A stretch of 64,000 nucleotides of DNA, from the NCBI GenBank assembly GCA_037013495.1, contig CM072805.1, positions 23,566,669 to 23,630,668 of the forward strand. The letters run 5' to 3'. Position numbers and translations under genes: made by a program. Under the pieces are notes generated by a model. The model did not search any database and was not told the DNA's origin. It was given only the letters and a program-made list of their open reading frames with translations. Shown piece by piece: positions 33,796 through 45,789 of this stretch (the stretch's first letter is position 1; each line of letters opens with the position of its first letter). The DNA is from Hippophae tibetana. Lineage: Eukaryota > Streptophyta > Magnoliopsida > Rosales > Elaeagnaceae.

Positions 33796-34267
33796 TATAA
33801 AATGAAAAATTACATAAAATAAAAATATCTAAAATAAAAATATTTTTCATACAAATTAAAAAGTAAACATGATTAAAAATAATTCAACAAAAATAATCAA
33901 AAAGAAAAAATTCAACATCAATTACATAATTTACTCCAAAAAATTAAATATCAATTACATAAATTAACTTCACTCTCCAAAATTAATAATAACAATAACT
34001 CTTTTTAATAATCATTCAAGGTTTAAGTCACCAATATCATCGAGAACATCTACATGATCAAAATTAAAAAGTTAAAAATATACATAAATAATGAGCTAAT
34101 AAACATAATAATATATATTTGATAACAAATAAATCTATATATATTCAAAATATATATTTGAAAGTTTTATGCAATATACCTGATTCTAGAGCCTCAATTT
34201 TATCAAGTGATTCTTGGATATTAATGATTAGAGATGAACGAATCCAATTTTGAGTGCAAATCAAAGA

Positions 34268-36365
34268 TTATACAGTTTTAGAAGATAAGGAACTCCTATA
34301 TGGACTAATTGTACGACCACCGGTAGAAAATGCAGATTCAGATGTTATAGTAGATATCGGTATGACCAATACATCTTGAGCTATCAAAGACAAAATCTTA
34401 AATCTGAAGGAATGAACATTCCACCAACTTAATAGATCAAATTTATCATCATCCATATCAATCAATGCTTCTTGTAAGTATTCTTCCAACTCAGATTTGT
34501 TTTCCATAGTATGAACTTCTTTTAAATGTTTTCTCTTACGAGAAGCATAAAGTTGGAATGCATCTGCTTCTAAACCAAAACTTTCTGTACCCATTTCTAA
34601 AGGTTGAGAAGATTCTTCTGTGTTTGATGGAAAATAAGTTTTATGATACTCCTCGTACATATCTTCCAAAGTTTTTTTCACCCTTTTTGAACTTATTGAT
34701 GCCTCAATCTCATCCCCATTACACAATTCTAGCAAACTTAGATGTAAAGAACACTCTTTATGCCTAGGATCAAGTAAAACAGACACAAATAACATCATAT
34801 TCATTTTAGATATTCCTCCCCAATATTTGTCGAATTTTACCTTCATATCACTAGCCATCTTCATCATAATTTAATCCTCACATTTACTCCACATATCCAG
34901 TTGATCATGAATAAAACAAATACGATCCAAGAAGAAATTAGAAGTCACATACAAAGATCCAGAAAACAATAATGTTTCATAAAAAAATTTCAAAAATTGG
35001 ACAAAATATCTAGCATTATCCCAATCCATTATAGTCGGAGTTTGTTTAATTTCACCTCGACAAAACTCTTGATAGTATCCCAAATCAGTGATCTCTAACC
35101 TTTCAAATGCTTTTTGAAAATAAGTTGCAGAATCCAACATCAAATAAGTTGAATTTCACCTTGTCGTAACATCTAAACAAACAAGTTTTGAGTAGAGAGT
35201 TTTTTCCATTTCAACAGCACTCTTAAATTTTTGCAGTCTAATTGGCAATCCTCTCACATATCTTACAACAGCACGAATCCTATTTATTGATATATTATAC
35301 TCTTTCAAACTCTGCTCAACAATTAAATTCAGAATATGTGCACCACATCACATGTGTAAGTGTTTTGATTCTATAATTGCATTACCCCAACCATTAACAC
35401 ATTTTTTTCAAATAAGTAATTGCAATATCATTAGAACTTTCATTATCAACTGTAATACATAATATCCTATCAATACCCCAATCTAATAAACATGCTTCAA
35501 TCGCTCTACCAAGCGTATCACCTTTATGATTTGGAACTTGACAAAAGTTCAAGATTATCTTTTTGTAAATTTCAACCATTATCAACAAAATGAGCAGTTA
35601 AACACATATAACATAAATTCTGACAAGATGTCCATGTATCAGTGGTAATACATATTCTTTTACTAGTTCTATTCAACAACTCTTTCAATTTTACTCTTTC
35701 AGTAACGTACAAATTCAAGCAATCTCTTGCAATAGTCCACCGAGAAGGGATTTTAAACAAAGATTTTAGTTCTTCAATAAACTCCTTAAATCCTTCACCT
35801 TCTACGATAATAAATGGCAATTCATCTTTTATTATCATCTTTACCATTTTTTCTCTACATCTTTCAACATTAAAATTGTGAGGTACAAGACTTCCTGGAA
35901 AGCTAAAGTTTTTTATTTCTTAAGAACTCTACCAGGAAATTTATCACATCCAATGGAAATGTGTGCAAGTAAATTTGACGTGTCAGATTTGCTTGACACA
36001 TACTTATATTTTTTCTTACAATATTTGCATATAGCTTTGCAATGTTTCCCTACCTCTTCTATGGTAAAATGAGTCCATGCTTCACTACTAGATCTAGAGG
36101 AAAGTTTTTTACCTTCTTCTTTAGAATCAATGCAAAGGTCAGGAATTAGAGTACTCACATAATCTTCTTCTTGAGTTGGTTGTGTTGCACTTTCATCCTT
36201 ATTTACTTCATCAATCCTATAAAGTGTATCCTTATCTTTATCTAAAACCATCTGTATAGTTGTAGAAAAAAAATATATTAGATATTTGCAATAAATAATT
36301 GTAAAAATGTGCACATAGACGTGGGGTGATGTTGGACATGATTGTTCAATATTAATATACCTCAA
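34268..36365 (-). pseudogene. hAT transposase with BED zinc finger (hAT-2)
   Basis: Minus-strand order: BED finger (AWTHFTIEEVGKHCKAICKY, then CKKKYKYVSSKSDTSNLLAH, about 36080-35960); VKMIIKDELPFIIVEGEGF (35845-35790); core block CITTDTWTSCQNLCYMCLTA (about 35630); FCQVPNHKGDTLGRAIEACL with VDNESSND; then LDSATYFQKAFERLE. The C-terminal hAT dimerisation block SWWNVHSFRFKILSLIAQDV and ISTITSESAFSTGGRTISPY ends near 34268. Stops and frame changes near 35575, 35390, 35145 and 34870 interrupt it. It is the same protein type as hAT-1 but clearly diverged, so they are separate families or old relatives. Confidence 0.9.
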
Positions 36366-36829
36366 TATTTTAAAAGTATCTTAAAAAATTTTGTAACTCA
36401 ATTAAAGCATGAAAAACAACATTTTTAGGGGCAAATTCTGGACAAACCGCCTTTGGTAGTTTGTCGTTCATAAATATCAAAAAGTTACATGGAATCAAAA
36501 TATATTTGTCTAAAATAGACCTCTCAGCACAAATTTATGACCGTTCAAAGTTTTCTTATAATGTTACCCAATTTTCGTTCTACAATACCATCATATTTCC
36601 ACTAAGACTCGTAATTTCATCTCATAGCTCTTGAAAATTACTATAAAAAAAATAGTAAATCACACAATATATTCTAGATAGCTTCTTGCTTCACACATCA
36701 ATTTGAAACAAAAGTAATAATTATCAATAACAAACAAAATAGAGCATTTGAATATTAGATCTGAAATCAAAATTCAGAAAAAGAAAAAAGTTCAAACAAA
36801 TATAACCTCTTGTGTAGGATGATGAAGAA

Positions 36830-37060
36830 CAATGAAACTGGCAAGCAGCGAGCAGAGTGCAGAATGTAGCGAGCAGTGAGCAGAACGCAGAGTGCAAAGA
36901 GCTGCAACTGGGACAACAGAGGTGCAACAACAAAGTGACGACAACAGAACAGCGAGCAGTAGATCGACGAGCAGCAGAACGGAGAGCAGTAGAACGACGA
37001 CAGTAGAACATAGAGCAACAAAACAACAAGTAGCAGAACAAAGAACAGCAAAACCTGAAA
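36830..37060. repeat. AGC/AGAAC-rich low-complexity tract in hAT-2
   Basis: Irregular repeats of GAGCAG, AGCAGAACG and AGTAGAACGACGA make this tract much more GC- and purine-rich than its surroundings. It lies upstream of the transposase start, a position comparable with the 35-bp repeat of hAT-1. Open frames crossing it are strongly biased in composition and not supported as genes. Confidence 0.75.
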
Positions 37061-37386
37061 CCAACAATGGAGGTAGAGAGAAAGATGAAAGCAGCTGGAA
37101 AAAATATTAAGATGGAGACAAAGAGAAAGATGGAAGCTGTAAAAATTATTAGGTTTCTTAAGAGATTAACGACTAGGTTTAATAAGTTAGGTTAGATAAT
37201 TAGGTTTATTATTTATTTTAAAGTAATATATAAATGTATCGGATCAGATTGGATTATTTAGATTTGAATATTTTCAAACCGAATCCGATCCAACTTCGGA
37301 TCGAAACCACTCATTTTTTTTGTATTTGATTAGATTGATCAGATTTTTCGGATTGATTGGATATTTTGCTCACCACGAGTCGTAAT

Positions 37387-40300
37387 ACATAAACACCAAA
37401 AACAGTTAAAAAGAATGATACAATCAAGAATCTTAAATGAAAACTTAGTTTAAAGTAAAAGAGGTAGCAATATATTAATATATTATTAGTTATTTTATTT
37501 TCACTTATGACATATTAATACTTTTTATTATATAAAAATAAGATATTTTAATTATTTTTTGAATAATAAAATAATATTTAATAAAAATTTCTAAAAGTGT
37601 ATTTAACAAGGATAAAATTATCATTTATTTATAAAAAATTGAAATTGAAATTTAATAATATAATTTTTTTAAAAGTTTTTTGGTCAACTATTCTTTTAAA
37701 TTTTATATATATTTTTGGACATTTTTATGTATAATATCTTTTGTAAGTATGTGTTTGGATTGAAAAATAAGATAAAAAATACAAAAATATATGAAAAAAT
37801 CCATAAAATATATAATTTTAAAAGAAAATTGGCTAAAAAAATAAAAGTAAATATTATATTGTTAAAATTTAATTTTAAATTATTAAAATAAAATGATAAT
37901 TTTATTCTATTAAATTTAATTTTATAATAGAAAGATATAAAGGTAAAGTAATTAAAATATAAAATTATACAAATAAAACGATTTAATATATTACTAGCTA
38001 ATATTACTTTTAAAAAAAAGTACAATATATGAATATGTATTTTGCATCCGATAAATACATTTTTATTTGTTTTATAAGAAATGAAAGAGTTTACAACAAT
38101 TATTTCTTTTGAAATTTTATATCAAATTAAAACAAATGTTCCATTCAAATTAAACAAATATCGAAAGACTCAACATTAATAATGAGTGTAAAATTATTAA
38201 AATAAATTTAATGTTAAAATATTTCATTCTTTTTATAATAATTTTTCAAAAAAAAATTATTAGTTTTTAATTATATTTTTTAATTTTCTTACTTTTTTTC
38301 AAATCAAATAAAAACTATATAAAAAGTTAAAAATTTAATAAAGTCAAATAATTAAATTTTTTATCCGTTAAATTTAACTCTTAATTATAATGGAAATACT
38401 TTTTTATATTTTTTATATTTTAAAAATGTTTGTGATATTATGTCAAATTTTAAGGATTTTTTTATATATTATTTCATACTTTAAAACATTCGAAATGTTA
38501 ATTATGTGAACTGAAGTTTGTGAATTAACCTTAAATATCTTGTGGACAAATAAATAGATAAGCACATGTCAATGTTTTTTTTATCATATAATGATTTTAT
38601 ATCAAATTATGTCAAATTGCAGGGAAGTTATTTATCATAGCAATCCGTACCGTGCATGTGCAGTGTCGTACTATTGGTTGAAAATTTTATCGACATATTC
38701 TGCATATTTTTTCTAAAATTAATCATTTTATTGTATTACTACTTTAATTTTATAATATTAACACAAATTTATTTAATATTATAATTTCATTTTTAATTAA
38801 CTTAATTCAATTTTTTAAATGATATGTTTTTAAGAATAAAATTATTTTTTTTTCTAATTAAAATAATTTTTTTTATCCCCTCTTTCTTCTCTATCCTATC
38901 TATGACTTTATAAAATACTCTTAATAATATACTCAGTTATTTTGGTGGTTGTTTTTAGTTTAAAACTAACTTTTTTTAATTCTATCAAATTAATAATAAC
39001 TCAAAATTAGATAGGTTTAATTGGAATCAATAAAAATATTAGAATTATTTTATTTTATATTAAAAAATAAAATTTAATATTATTTTAAAAAAAATTAGAC
39101 TAATTTAACCAAAAAATAAAATTATAGGATTAAATAGATGTATCCCTAATATTTAAAGAACTAATATATTAATTAAATAAAATTATATGATTAAATAGAT
39201 CCAAAAAAATTTACATTCACATATAACATATTATATATCGTTCTCTTAGTGCGATTCTTTTAGCATTTTTTATGCCATAAATTAACTGTTATATTAATTG
39301 TGTTAATACTATAATTAACGGTAAATATTGTTTTTAATAAATACTTCTTTTAATTCATATCTATTATTTATTTTTTATAATAGCTCTCTTTTTAATTATT
39401 TAGCTTTAGTGTTTAATATGGAAGATAAAAATAATATATATTAATAATATTAATCATGATTTAATTAAGCAGTATTTAATATTAAATAAATTTAAATAAT
39501 TATTGTTAAATTTATAGCTATCCAAGTTTAGGATAATTAAAATAAAATAACATAATATACTGTTTTTAATAATAAAAATATAAGATGTAAATTTAAGAGA
39601 TATTATTTTTATAATAATAAATTTTAAAAATGATATAATTATCATTAACATAGTGGATATTGCATTCTCGTTACTCTGCTTGCTAATGATCAAACATTTT
39701 TTTAGTGCAATTACGGAGGAAGCTGGGGACAACCCAACTCCGTTAATAGTTATAGACTAGTACGTCAGGGTAGAGTTGAGATCAAAACATCATATTTTTC
39801 ATTGATCGGAATCTAATCTAAAACGGGTTCAAAGATTTTTCGCTTTGAAATTTATAAAATGAAACAATCAATTTAAATCAATAAACTCAAGAATATCAAA
39901 TTTTTTTTATAGGATAAAGTCTGAATTGAGATTTAAAGTTATTAATAAATTATTATTATATAAATTTAAAATTTATTATTTAAATTAAAATAATAATTTA
40001 ATGTAATTATGATATATATAATATTTAATAAACGAAATAATCATATTATAATAAATAATAAAATTATCGATTTTATAATTTCGAAACTAATAATAAAGTC
40101 GAAGCCAATCTCACTGTAAAATCTACGGATCTAATCTGACTCAAATCCAAGAGATTTTCTGAATGTTTTCTTTCACTTTTGTTCATTAATACGAAGGATT
40201 AGATCTTACTTTTAAAAATTTTAATTTGTAAGTGGTGGGTTATCAATTCATTTATATTTCTCCACGTTTCTCCAAAAATTTATATAGTAAATGGTGACAA

Positions 40301-41714
40301 ATGGTAGAAATACTTTCATCTTTAGCTCATTGGTAAAAATATATACTAATTATTATTCATATTATTATAACTATTATTTTATTTTAAAAAAATATTATTA
40401 TAATAAATAATGTTTAATATTTTTTTATCAGTTACGACAAAAAATCTCTTACTAAATTGGTTAGTTCTATAAATTAATAAATTTAAGATTGATAAAATTT
40501 ATTTTATGGACACCATATAATTAATATGATAATATAAAATTAATAAAGATAAAAAAAATGTATCATAACAAGTTCTAAGGTAGTGTGTAAGTTTGTATTC
40601 TCGACAAAAAATTAGATAAATTTTAAAATAAATTACTCATACTAATAAAAATAATATGATTTTAAATTTATAAAATAGTTAATGAAGAATTATATTCAAT
40701 GCATTTTTTGGTAGGGTAAACTCGTGTTAAAATGAGTCTTAAAGATGATCCCTTTACACTTTAAAGGAAAAGGAATAAACCAAAAAAATAAATTATTTAC
40801 ATTATTATATTTTAATTACTAAAAACAAAAATACTCATTTGATCGGAATCTTCCTTTGATAGGAATCTAAGCGCCCGCTTATATGACCTTGTTTTTGGAT
40901 CGGTCCGACTTTGAGCTTTCGTTGGCACTATGTAGATACTATTTTAAATAAACTAAGTTGTGAATTTGTGATATTATAAATTGGCAATCCTCAAGAGCCA
41001 AATTACTATTTATGTTTGTACCTAGAGTTTGAGGTTAGTGGATGTTAATGTATGTGTTCTTAAAATTATATCATTATGTAGCAATGTTAATTTAGTATTA
41101 ATTAGTTGTTTTAATAAATGCAAATTATTTGTGTATTTTATATAGATTATAATTTAGTATGATATTTTGTTTACCAAGATTTATATTTAATGGTGATATT
41201 GGAACATGCATGCATCATATTTTGAGAGATAATTTCCTTCTTTGGACCTATCCTTAGGCTTAGGCCTACTATCTAATTCTCGAGTTTATTGACTTACAAT
41301 GGCAAACATATATAATCTAAGACTGTAACTTTGACAGATATCGATTTACAATATCGTTTTCAGCATACATTTTTTTTTTCTTCTGTTTTTGCCCCTTGTC
41401 TACCAGTATTCCATAACGTTGCTTTTCATTCATCTCTTTCTCTCTTCCTTTCCCTACTTTGCTTTCGATCCTTCTTGCCGGCAATAATATTGTTCGTTTT
41501 CGTCAATCGTCCTCGATATCTCTCATATCTCATGGCTTTCCTCTTACTATATCAATGCTTCTCCTTCATCTATGTATCAAATTCCATTTCTCTTTCTTTC
41601 TCGTTTGATTTAAAGTTAGTGATCTTTAAACATTTTTATTCAATTTTTGCATTCCTTATGCTTCTAATCCTCCAACAACGTTAACGAACACTAACACAGG
41701 GCCATGAGGATAAT
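37387..41714. other. Very AT-rich intergenic DNA
   Basis: I see no transposon ends, RNA gene or coding domain here. Open frames such as 37696-38025, 39454-39732 and 41331-41684 are compositionally biased (Phe, Ile, Leu, Lys) and give no recognisable motif. Confidence 0.55.
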
Positions 41715-41871
41715 ATGGCTTGCATTGACAATGGTGCGTTGAGATTTGAAGAGGATGACATAAATAAGTTTGCTAATATCAAACCAGAATGGAAAGTGCG
41801 AGCCTTTGAGAACCAAACTGAGTATAAAGCTTATTTCAAAGGTTGGAGACGCTGGGGAGATAAGAGAGACC
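41715..41871 (+). other. Possible isolated exon of unknown identity
   Basis: An ATG at 41715 opens a 52-codon stretch with coding-like composition (FEEDDINKFANIKPEWKVRA, then YKAYFKGWRRWGDKRD). It ends at a good 5' splice consensus C|GTGAGT at 41871/41872. I do not recognise the protein, and no acceptor or second exon could be placed. It may be a gene fragment carried by a repeat. Confidence 0.25.
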
Positions 41872-42089
41872 GTGAGTACTGTGCTTGAATTTTTCCTACA
41901 TGTTTCGTCTGAAAGGTATTGCTTCTTCGTTGTGTACTCATCTCATCGTTGGTCTCTCATATTTCTACTTTTGGTTGGTATTAGACTGATGTTTTTGTAT
42001 GAAAGAAGACGATCCAAATTATGTGATTTCAAGAAGTTTCTTTTGGTTTATGGTTTGTTTGTGGAGTTTAATGTGATATAGGGATATAG

Positions 42090-42440
42090 ATAATTGTATG
42101 TAATGTGTTATATATACATATATTTTTTTTGTATATAATATGTTATATCAAATTTTATCTTTATATAACGTATTATATCTAAATTTATCTTTACGTGTAA
42201 TATGTTATATCTACGGTTTTTTGTGTTTAATGTATTACATTTACCATAATTTTGATGGCCCACCTTTTATAACATGTTATGTCTACTTTAATTTCGACGA
42301 TCCATCTGATGTAACGTTATATTTACATATATTTTTGTATATAATATGATACATATATCGTAGTTTTGGTGACTCACTATATGTAACATGTTATATCAAC
42401 CTATATCATTGTATGTAACATGTTACATCTACTAGAGCTT
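42090..42440. repeat. Degenerate array of TAACATGTTA-type palindromes
   Basis: About ten to twelve copies of a word like GTAACATGTTATATCTAC, at intervals of roughly 25-45 bp. Clear examples are near 42270, 42390 and 42417. The core TAACATGTTA is palindromic. The array ends just before copia-type sequence with a primer-binding site at 42709, so it may be part of an LTR. Confidence 0.7.
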
Positions 42441-42708
42441 CGATAAGGTTGTCGACAATAATTGTTGGAGCACCAGTAGGTCGTCAAAGTTCCGATAGGG
42501 TTGACAACAGTGGTTCTTGCAAATTTCTCTAATGTGATCTAAATTATTGTGTCCTTGCTATCCATTGGTTTATGGAAATTTTGTCGATGAACATAGAATC
42601 TTTATCATGGTAACCTTTTCAAGCTGAGGAAGCTTTTCTAAAGCTTTTGATTGTTGTTGATGTGATCTCAAGGAGATATAATTTCTGATGCTTTGATGAT
42701 GGTGATTA

Positions 42709-44340
42709 TGGTATCAAAGCCTTGAAGTTACGCAACTTTAAAGCTATAGTATTCGATGGAATAGACTTAGTCATAGAAAGCATTAACAATCAGATTTCAA
42801 TTCAAGATGGTTGAAGTATGGTAAATTTTCAAAATCAAGTGACAATAATAAACCTTTATAAGTCTAATTTTGTTTTTTGGAAAAGAGAAATCCTAAAAAA
42901 TTTGTGTAGTTTTGATTTAGATGACTACATGGTTAAAGATCCTCCATCTAAATTGCTTTCAAACAATTCTACTATTTTTATTATAAGCATTAGTTTAAAC
43001 AAAATTCAATTATTGGAGGATGGCTAATGAATTGTATAAGTAGTGATGTTCTTCATCAAATCTCTAGATTCAATATTGTATTAAAAGCTTGGAATAAGCT
43101 TGATCAATATATCTTTTCAAAGTCTAAATCAAGAATTATATAGTTAAGGCAAGAGCTCATTAAGCTAAAGAAATATGGTCTAAGTATCAGTGACTATATT
43201 TTGAAATTAAAGGAACTAGCAGATCAACTTGAATTTGTTGGTTATGCTTTCACTGAAGAAGACAAGGTATTGTACATGATTATTGGTTTAGACAGAGATT
43301 ATGAAGTTCTTGTGTCAAATATAACAGATCGTATGCAAGTTGAGTTTATCTCTTTGTCTGATGTTGTTGCTCTACTTTTAGGTCATAAAAGCTGGCTTGA
43401 GACCAGATATGAGGTTAATAATGTTGCCTTGTCAATAGCTAATTTTGCTCAACAAACCTTTCTACAAAATCAACAACAATTGATGAATTTTGGAGGTTTT
43501 TCTATGCAATCCCCTATGCAGTCTAGCTATCATCCTCTATTTATGATGCCTTATACAAACTTCTTCCAAGGAAAAAGAGGAGGTAATTTAGGTCATGGTC
43601 CATCTAACAATGGCAATAGACATGTATGTCAACTCTGTGGGAAGTTAGGTTATCTTGTGAATGATTATTGGTTCAAATTTGATCCTAATTTTTGGTCCTT
43701 TATTACCAGTTCATCAAACTCTTCCACTTCAACTAATCCTTCAGTTCACACTAATAATTTTCAATCCAAAGTGACCAATTCTAATCCTCTTGCTCTTCCT
43801 AGGTCCTCTACCTTTTCTTCTAATGGTCAAACCAGTGATCAGTTTTACACACATCCACGTTTCCATATAAATGCCTTCATGGCTTCTTATCAACCTCTAC
43901 CTAATCCTTGAGTCTCATATAATCAAATTTTACCTCAATACATGCTCCATGTTATGTTAGGAGCTCTTAAGGCAACATTTGAGCTTTTTTGGTATCCTAA
44001 CTCATGAGCTTTTCATAATGTCATAGTTGATCCTACAAATTTGTCTTAGTGTCCACCTTATAAATGTCATTATTAGTCGATTGTTGGCAATGGTAAGGAC
44101 ATTTCTATTTCTAACATTGGCTTTTCTACCTTTCCTACTCATTAGAGTACTAAGAGGCAACTAGTTTTGAAAAATATCTTACATGTTCTTACAATTACTA
44201 AAAATCTTTTAAATGTTGCACAATTTAACAAAGATTCATAGGGTTATTCAAGTTTGTGTTAGCTTCAATCAATGTTATGCCTTATTACTTAATGTTTAGA
44301 TTCTGATTACTCAAATATGGATTGATTTTAGGTATAGGCT
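42709..44340 (+). pseudogene. Copia gag and protease-start fragment
   Basis: TGGTATCAAAGC at 42709-42720 is a primer-binding site. Gag follows: INLYKSNFVFWKREIL near 42850, AWNKLDQYIFSKSKSRI, and then a long open frame (43201-43911) with LKLKELADQLEFVGYAFTEE and MIIGLDRDYEVLVSNI. It ends in a Q/N/S-rich tail and a knuckle-like CQLCGKLGYLVNDYW, where the zinc histidine is replaced by tyrosine. After a stop at about 43909 the text continues toward protease and integrase (FWYPNS, LVLKNILHVLTITKNLLNVA near 44165-44220). It then fades out just before the next copia element. The downstream pol and the LTRs are not identified. Confidence 0.8.
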
Positions 44341-44465
44341 AGGCATCTACCTTATTTTTGCTATTTGTGTGGCCAAATATACATATCATGAAATGAGATT
44401 ATGCGTGTTTGGATTGGGTTTGAATATTCAATTGAAAAACAAATAACACTTTTAAAACTTGTAAC

Positions 44466-44711
44466 TATTAGACATACAATAGTTAGCATATGCCTTAGTA
44501 TAGCCTAGCAATGTTTACTTTCTATTAGATAGTTAACACTTGCACATATAGGTTTATTTTTTATATTTTCATGATGGTTTTGGTATGAACATCAAGCCCC
44601 CTAAGATGTATAAATACCCTACTCCTCTTAAATCAATAATACATTTAGTTTTACAATCATTCATTGATTCCTCTTTTCCTCACATTTCACATTTCATTCA
44701 TGTTTATGCTA
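44466..44711 (+). repeat. 5' LTR of the 7-kb copia element
   Basis: It begins TATTAGACATAC (3' copy TGTTAGACATAT) and contains TATAAATACCC at 44609-44619. It ends ATGCTA where the 3' copy ends ATGTTA. The first-base-pair change TG to TA shows post-insertion mutation. Confidence 0.88.
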
Positions 44712-44849
44712 TGGTATTAGAGTTAAAAAGCTCCTACAAGAATGCTTTAATGGGATCACCTAGGCCTAGGATTGGTTCTAAAAATTATACACCTATGAAT
44801 GTATCCAATCCTTCAAGTCATGAACCTCAATCAGCTTCTGCATCTCATG

Positions 44850-45475
44850 CCATCATTCCACCCATAAATATGAGTTTCTTCATCAAGCTAGATTGGTCAA
44901 ATTTTTTGCAATAGCGTAAAAAATTGTTAGCTCTCATTTCAGCATATGGAATGGAATCATCGACTTGAAAGTTCCAATACCTCTACCTTTATTGCTTCAA
45001 TCTCAAGCTCCCAATCCTAAGTTTGAGAACTTGATGAGACTTAATGGAATTGTTAAATCTTGGATATTTGCTTCAGTATCACAGAGTTCCTTAGTGTATC
45101 GAGTAAAACTAGGAACAAATGCCCAACATTGGAGAGCATTGGAATTAGCCTACTAACGTTTCTCTTGCTCGTGTAATGGATTTTTGTCTCTAATTTCAAA
45201 CTACATGTAAGAAAAATTCTTTATTAGAAGAATTTTTCCTACAAATAAAGTCTATCTTTAATCATTTGGAAACTATAGAGGAGATAATGCCATATCAAGA
45301 TTTGATTCTTTGTACTGTGAAAAGTTTAGATCCTAAATACCTCAATTTCATTTCTTTTCTTTCAATGCTATCAGGATCACTATCTTTTGATGAGTTTCAA
45401 ATTTTTTTGATCATGCATGAGATGATGCTTAAGCATCAGTCTCAATTTTATGATGTTGATCATCAGTTTTAAGCT
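44850..45475 (+). pseudogene. gag of the 7-kb copia element
   Basis: It reads through frame changes. INMSFFIKLDWSNFLQ matches the start of the gag_pre domain (K-L-D-x-x-N-F-x-x-W). LEEFFLQIKSIFNHLETIEE and SLDPKYLNFISFLSMLSGSL match the UBN2 middle (the Q-x-x-L-x-x-L-P type region), followed by FDEFQIFLIMHEMMLKHQ. It is truncated after about 45475, with no zinc knuckle, and several stops are present. Confidence 0.75.
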
Positions 45476-45789
45476 AGCATGGCTAGCATGATTGCACTAA
45501 CTCTTAGAGATCTTAGTCTTTCATTTAAGTTGAAACATTCATGATTTCTTGGTTCAAAAATTCCAATTATATAAGACCTCTAGCTTCTACAAGCAATCAT
45601 AATCTTAACAAAGGTAAGAAATCACCTAGCTCCAACACACCTCTGTGCAATGTTAGATATGCAATAAGATATGCCATTTAGCCAATACATGCTTTTAGCT
45701 ACGTGATCTTCTTGCAGGTAAGCTTGAACAACTATCACCCTTCATAAATAATGCTTCACCAACTAATTTTGGTTTATAATTTCCACACT

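Larger units (their letters stand above)
33330..37378 (-). mobile_element. hAT DNA transposon (hAT-2), decayed
   Basis: The left end begins TAGGGGTTATGATC. The right end, reverse complemented, begins TCGTGGTGAGCAAAAT, close to the plant hAT consensus TAGGGGTGAGCAAAA. Flanking octamers CTTGTAAT (33322-33329) and GTCGTAAT (37379-37386) match at six of eight positions, fitting an aged 8-bp target duplication. The transposase is coded on the minus strand. Subterminal CGAATCCGATC-type repeats are found at both ends. Confidence 0.85.

Noticed and set aside
36724-37110. Several overlapping open frames on both strands
   Set aside because: They all cross the AGC-rich low-complexity tract of hAT-2 and have extreme composition (Cys/Ser/Leu or Ser/Thr/Arg); no domain is present.
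37696-38025. Phe/Ile-rich open frames in AT-rich DNA (also 39454-39732, 41331-41684)
   Set aside because: The composition is that expected from AT-rich sequence, with no start context, splice pattern or domain.
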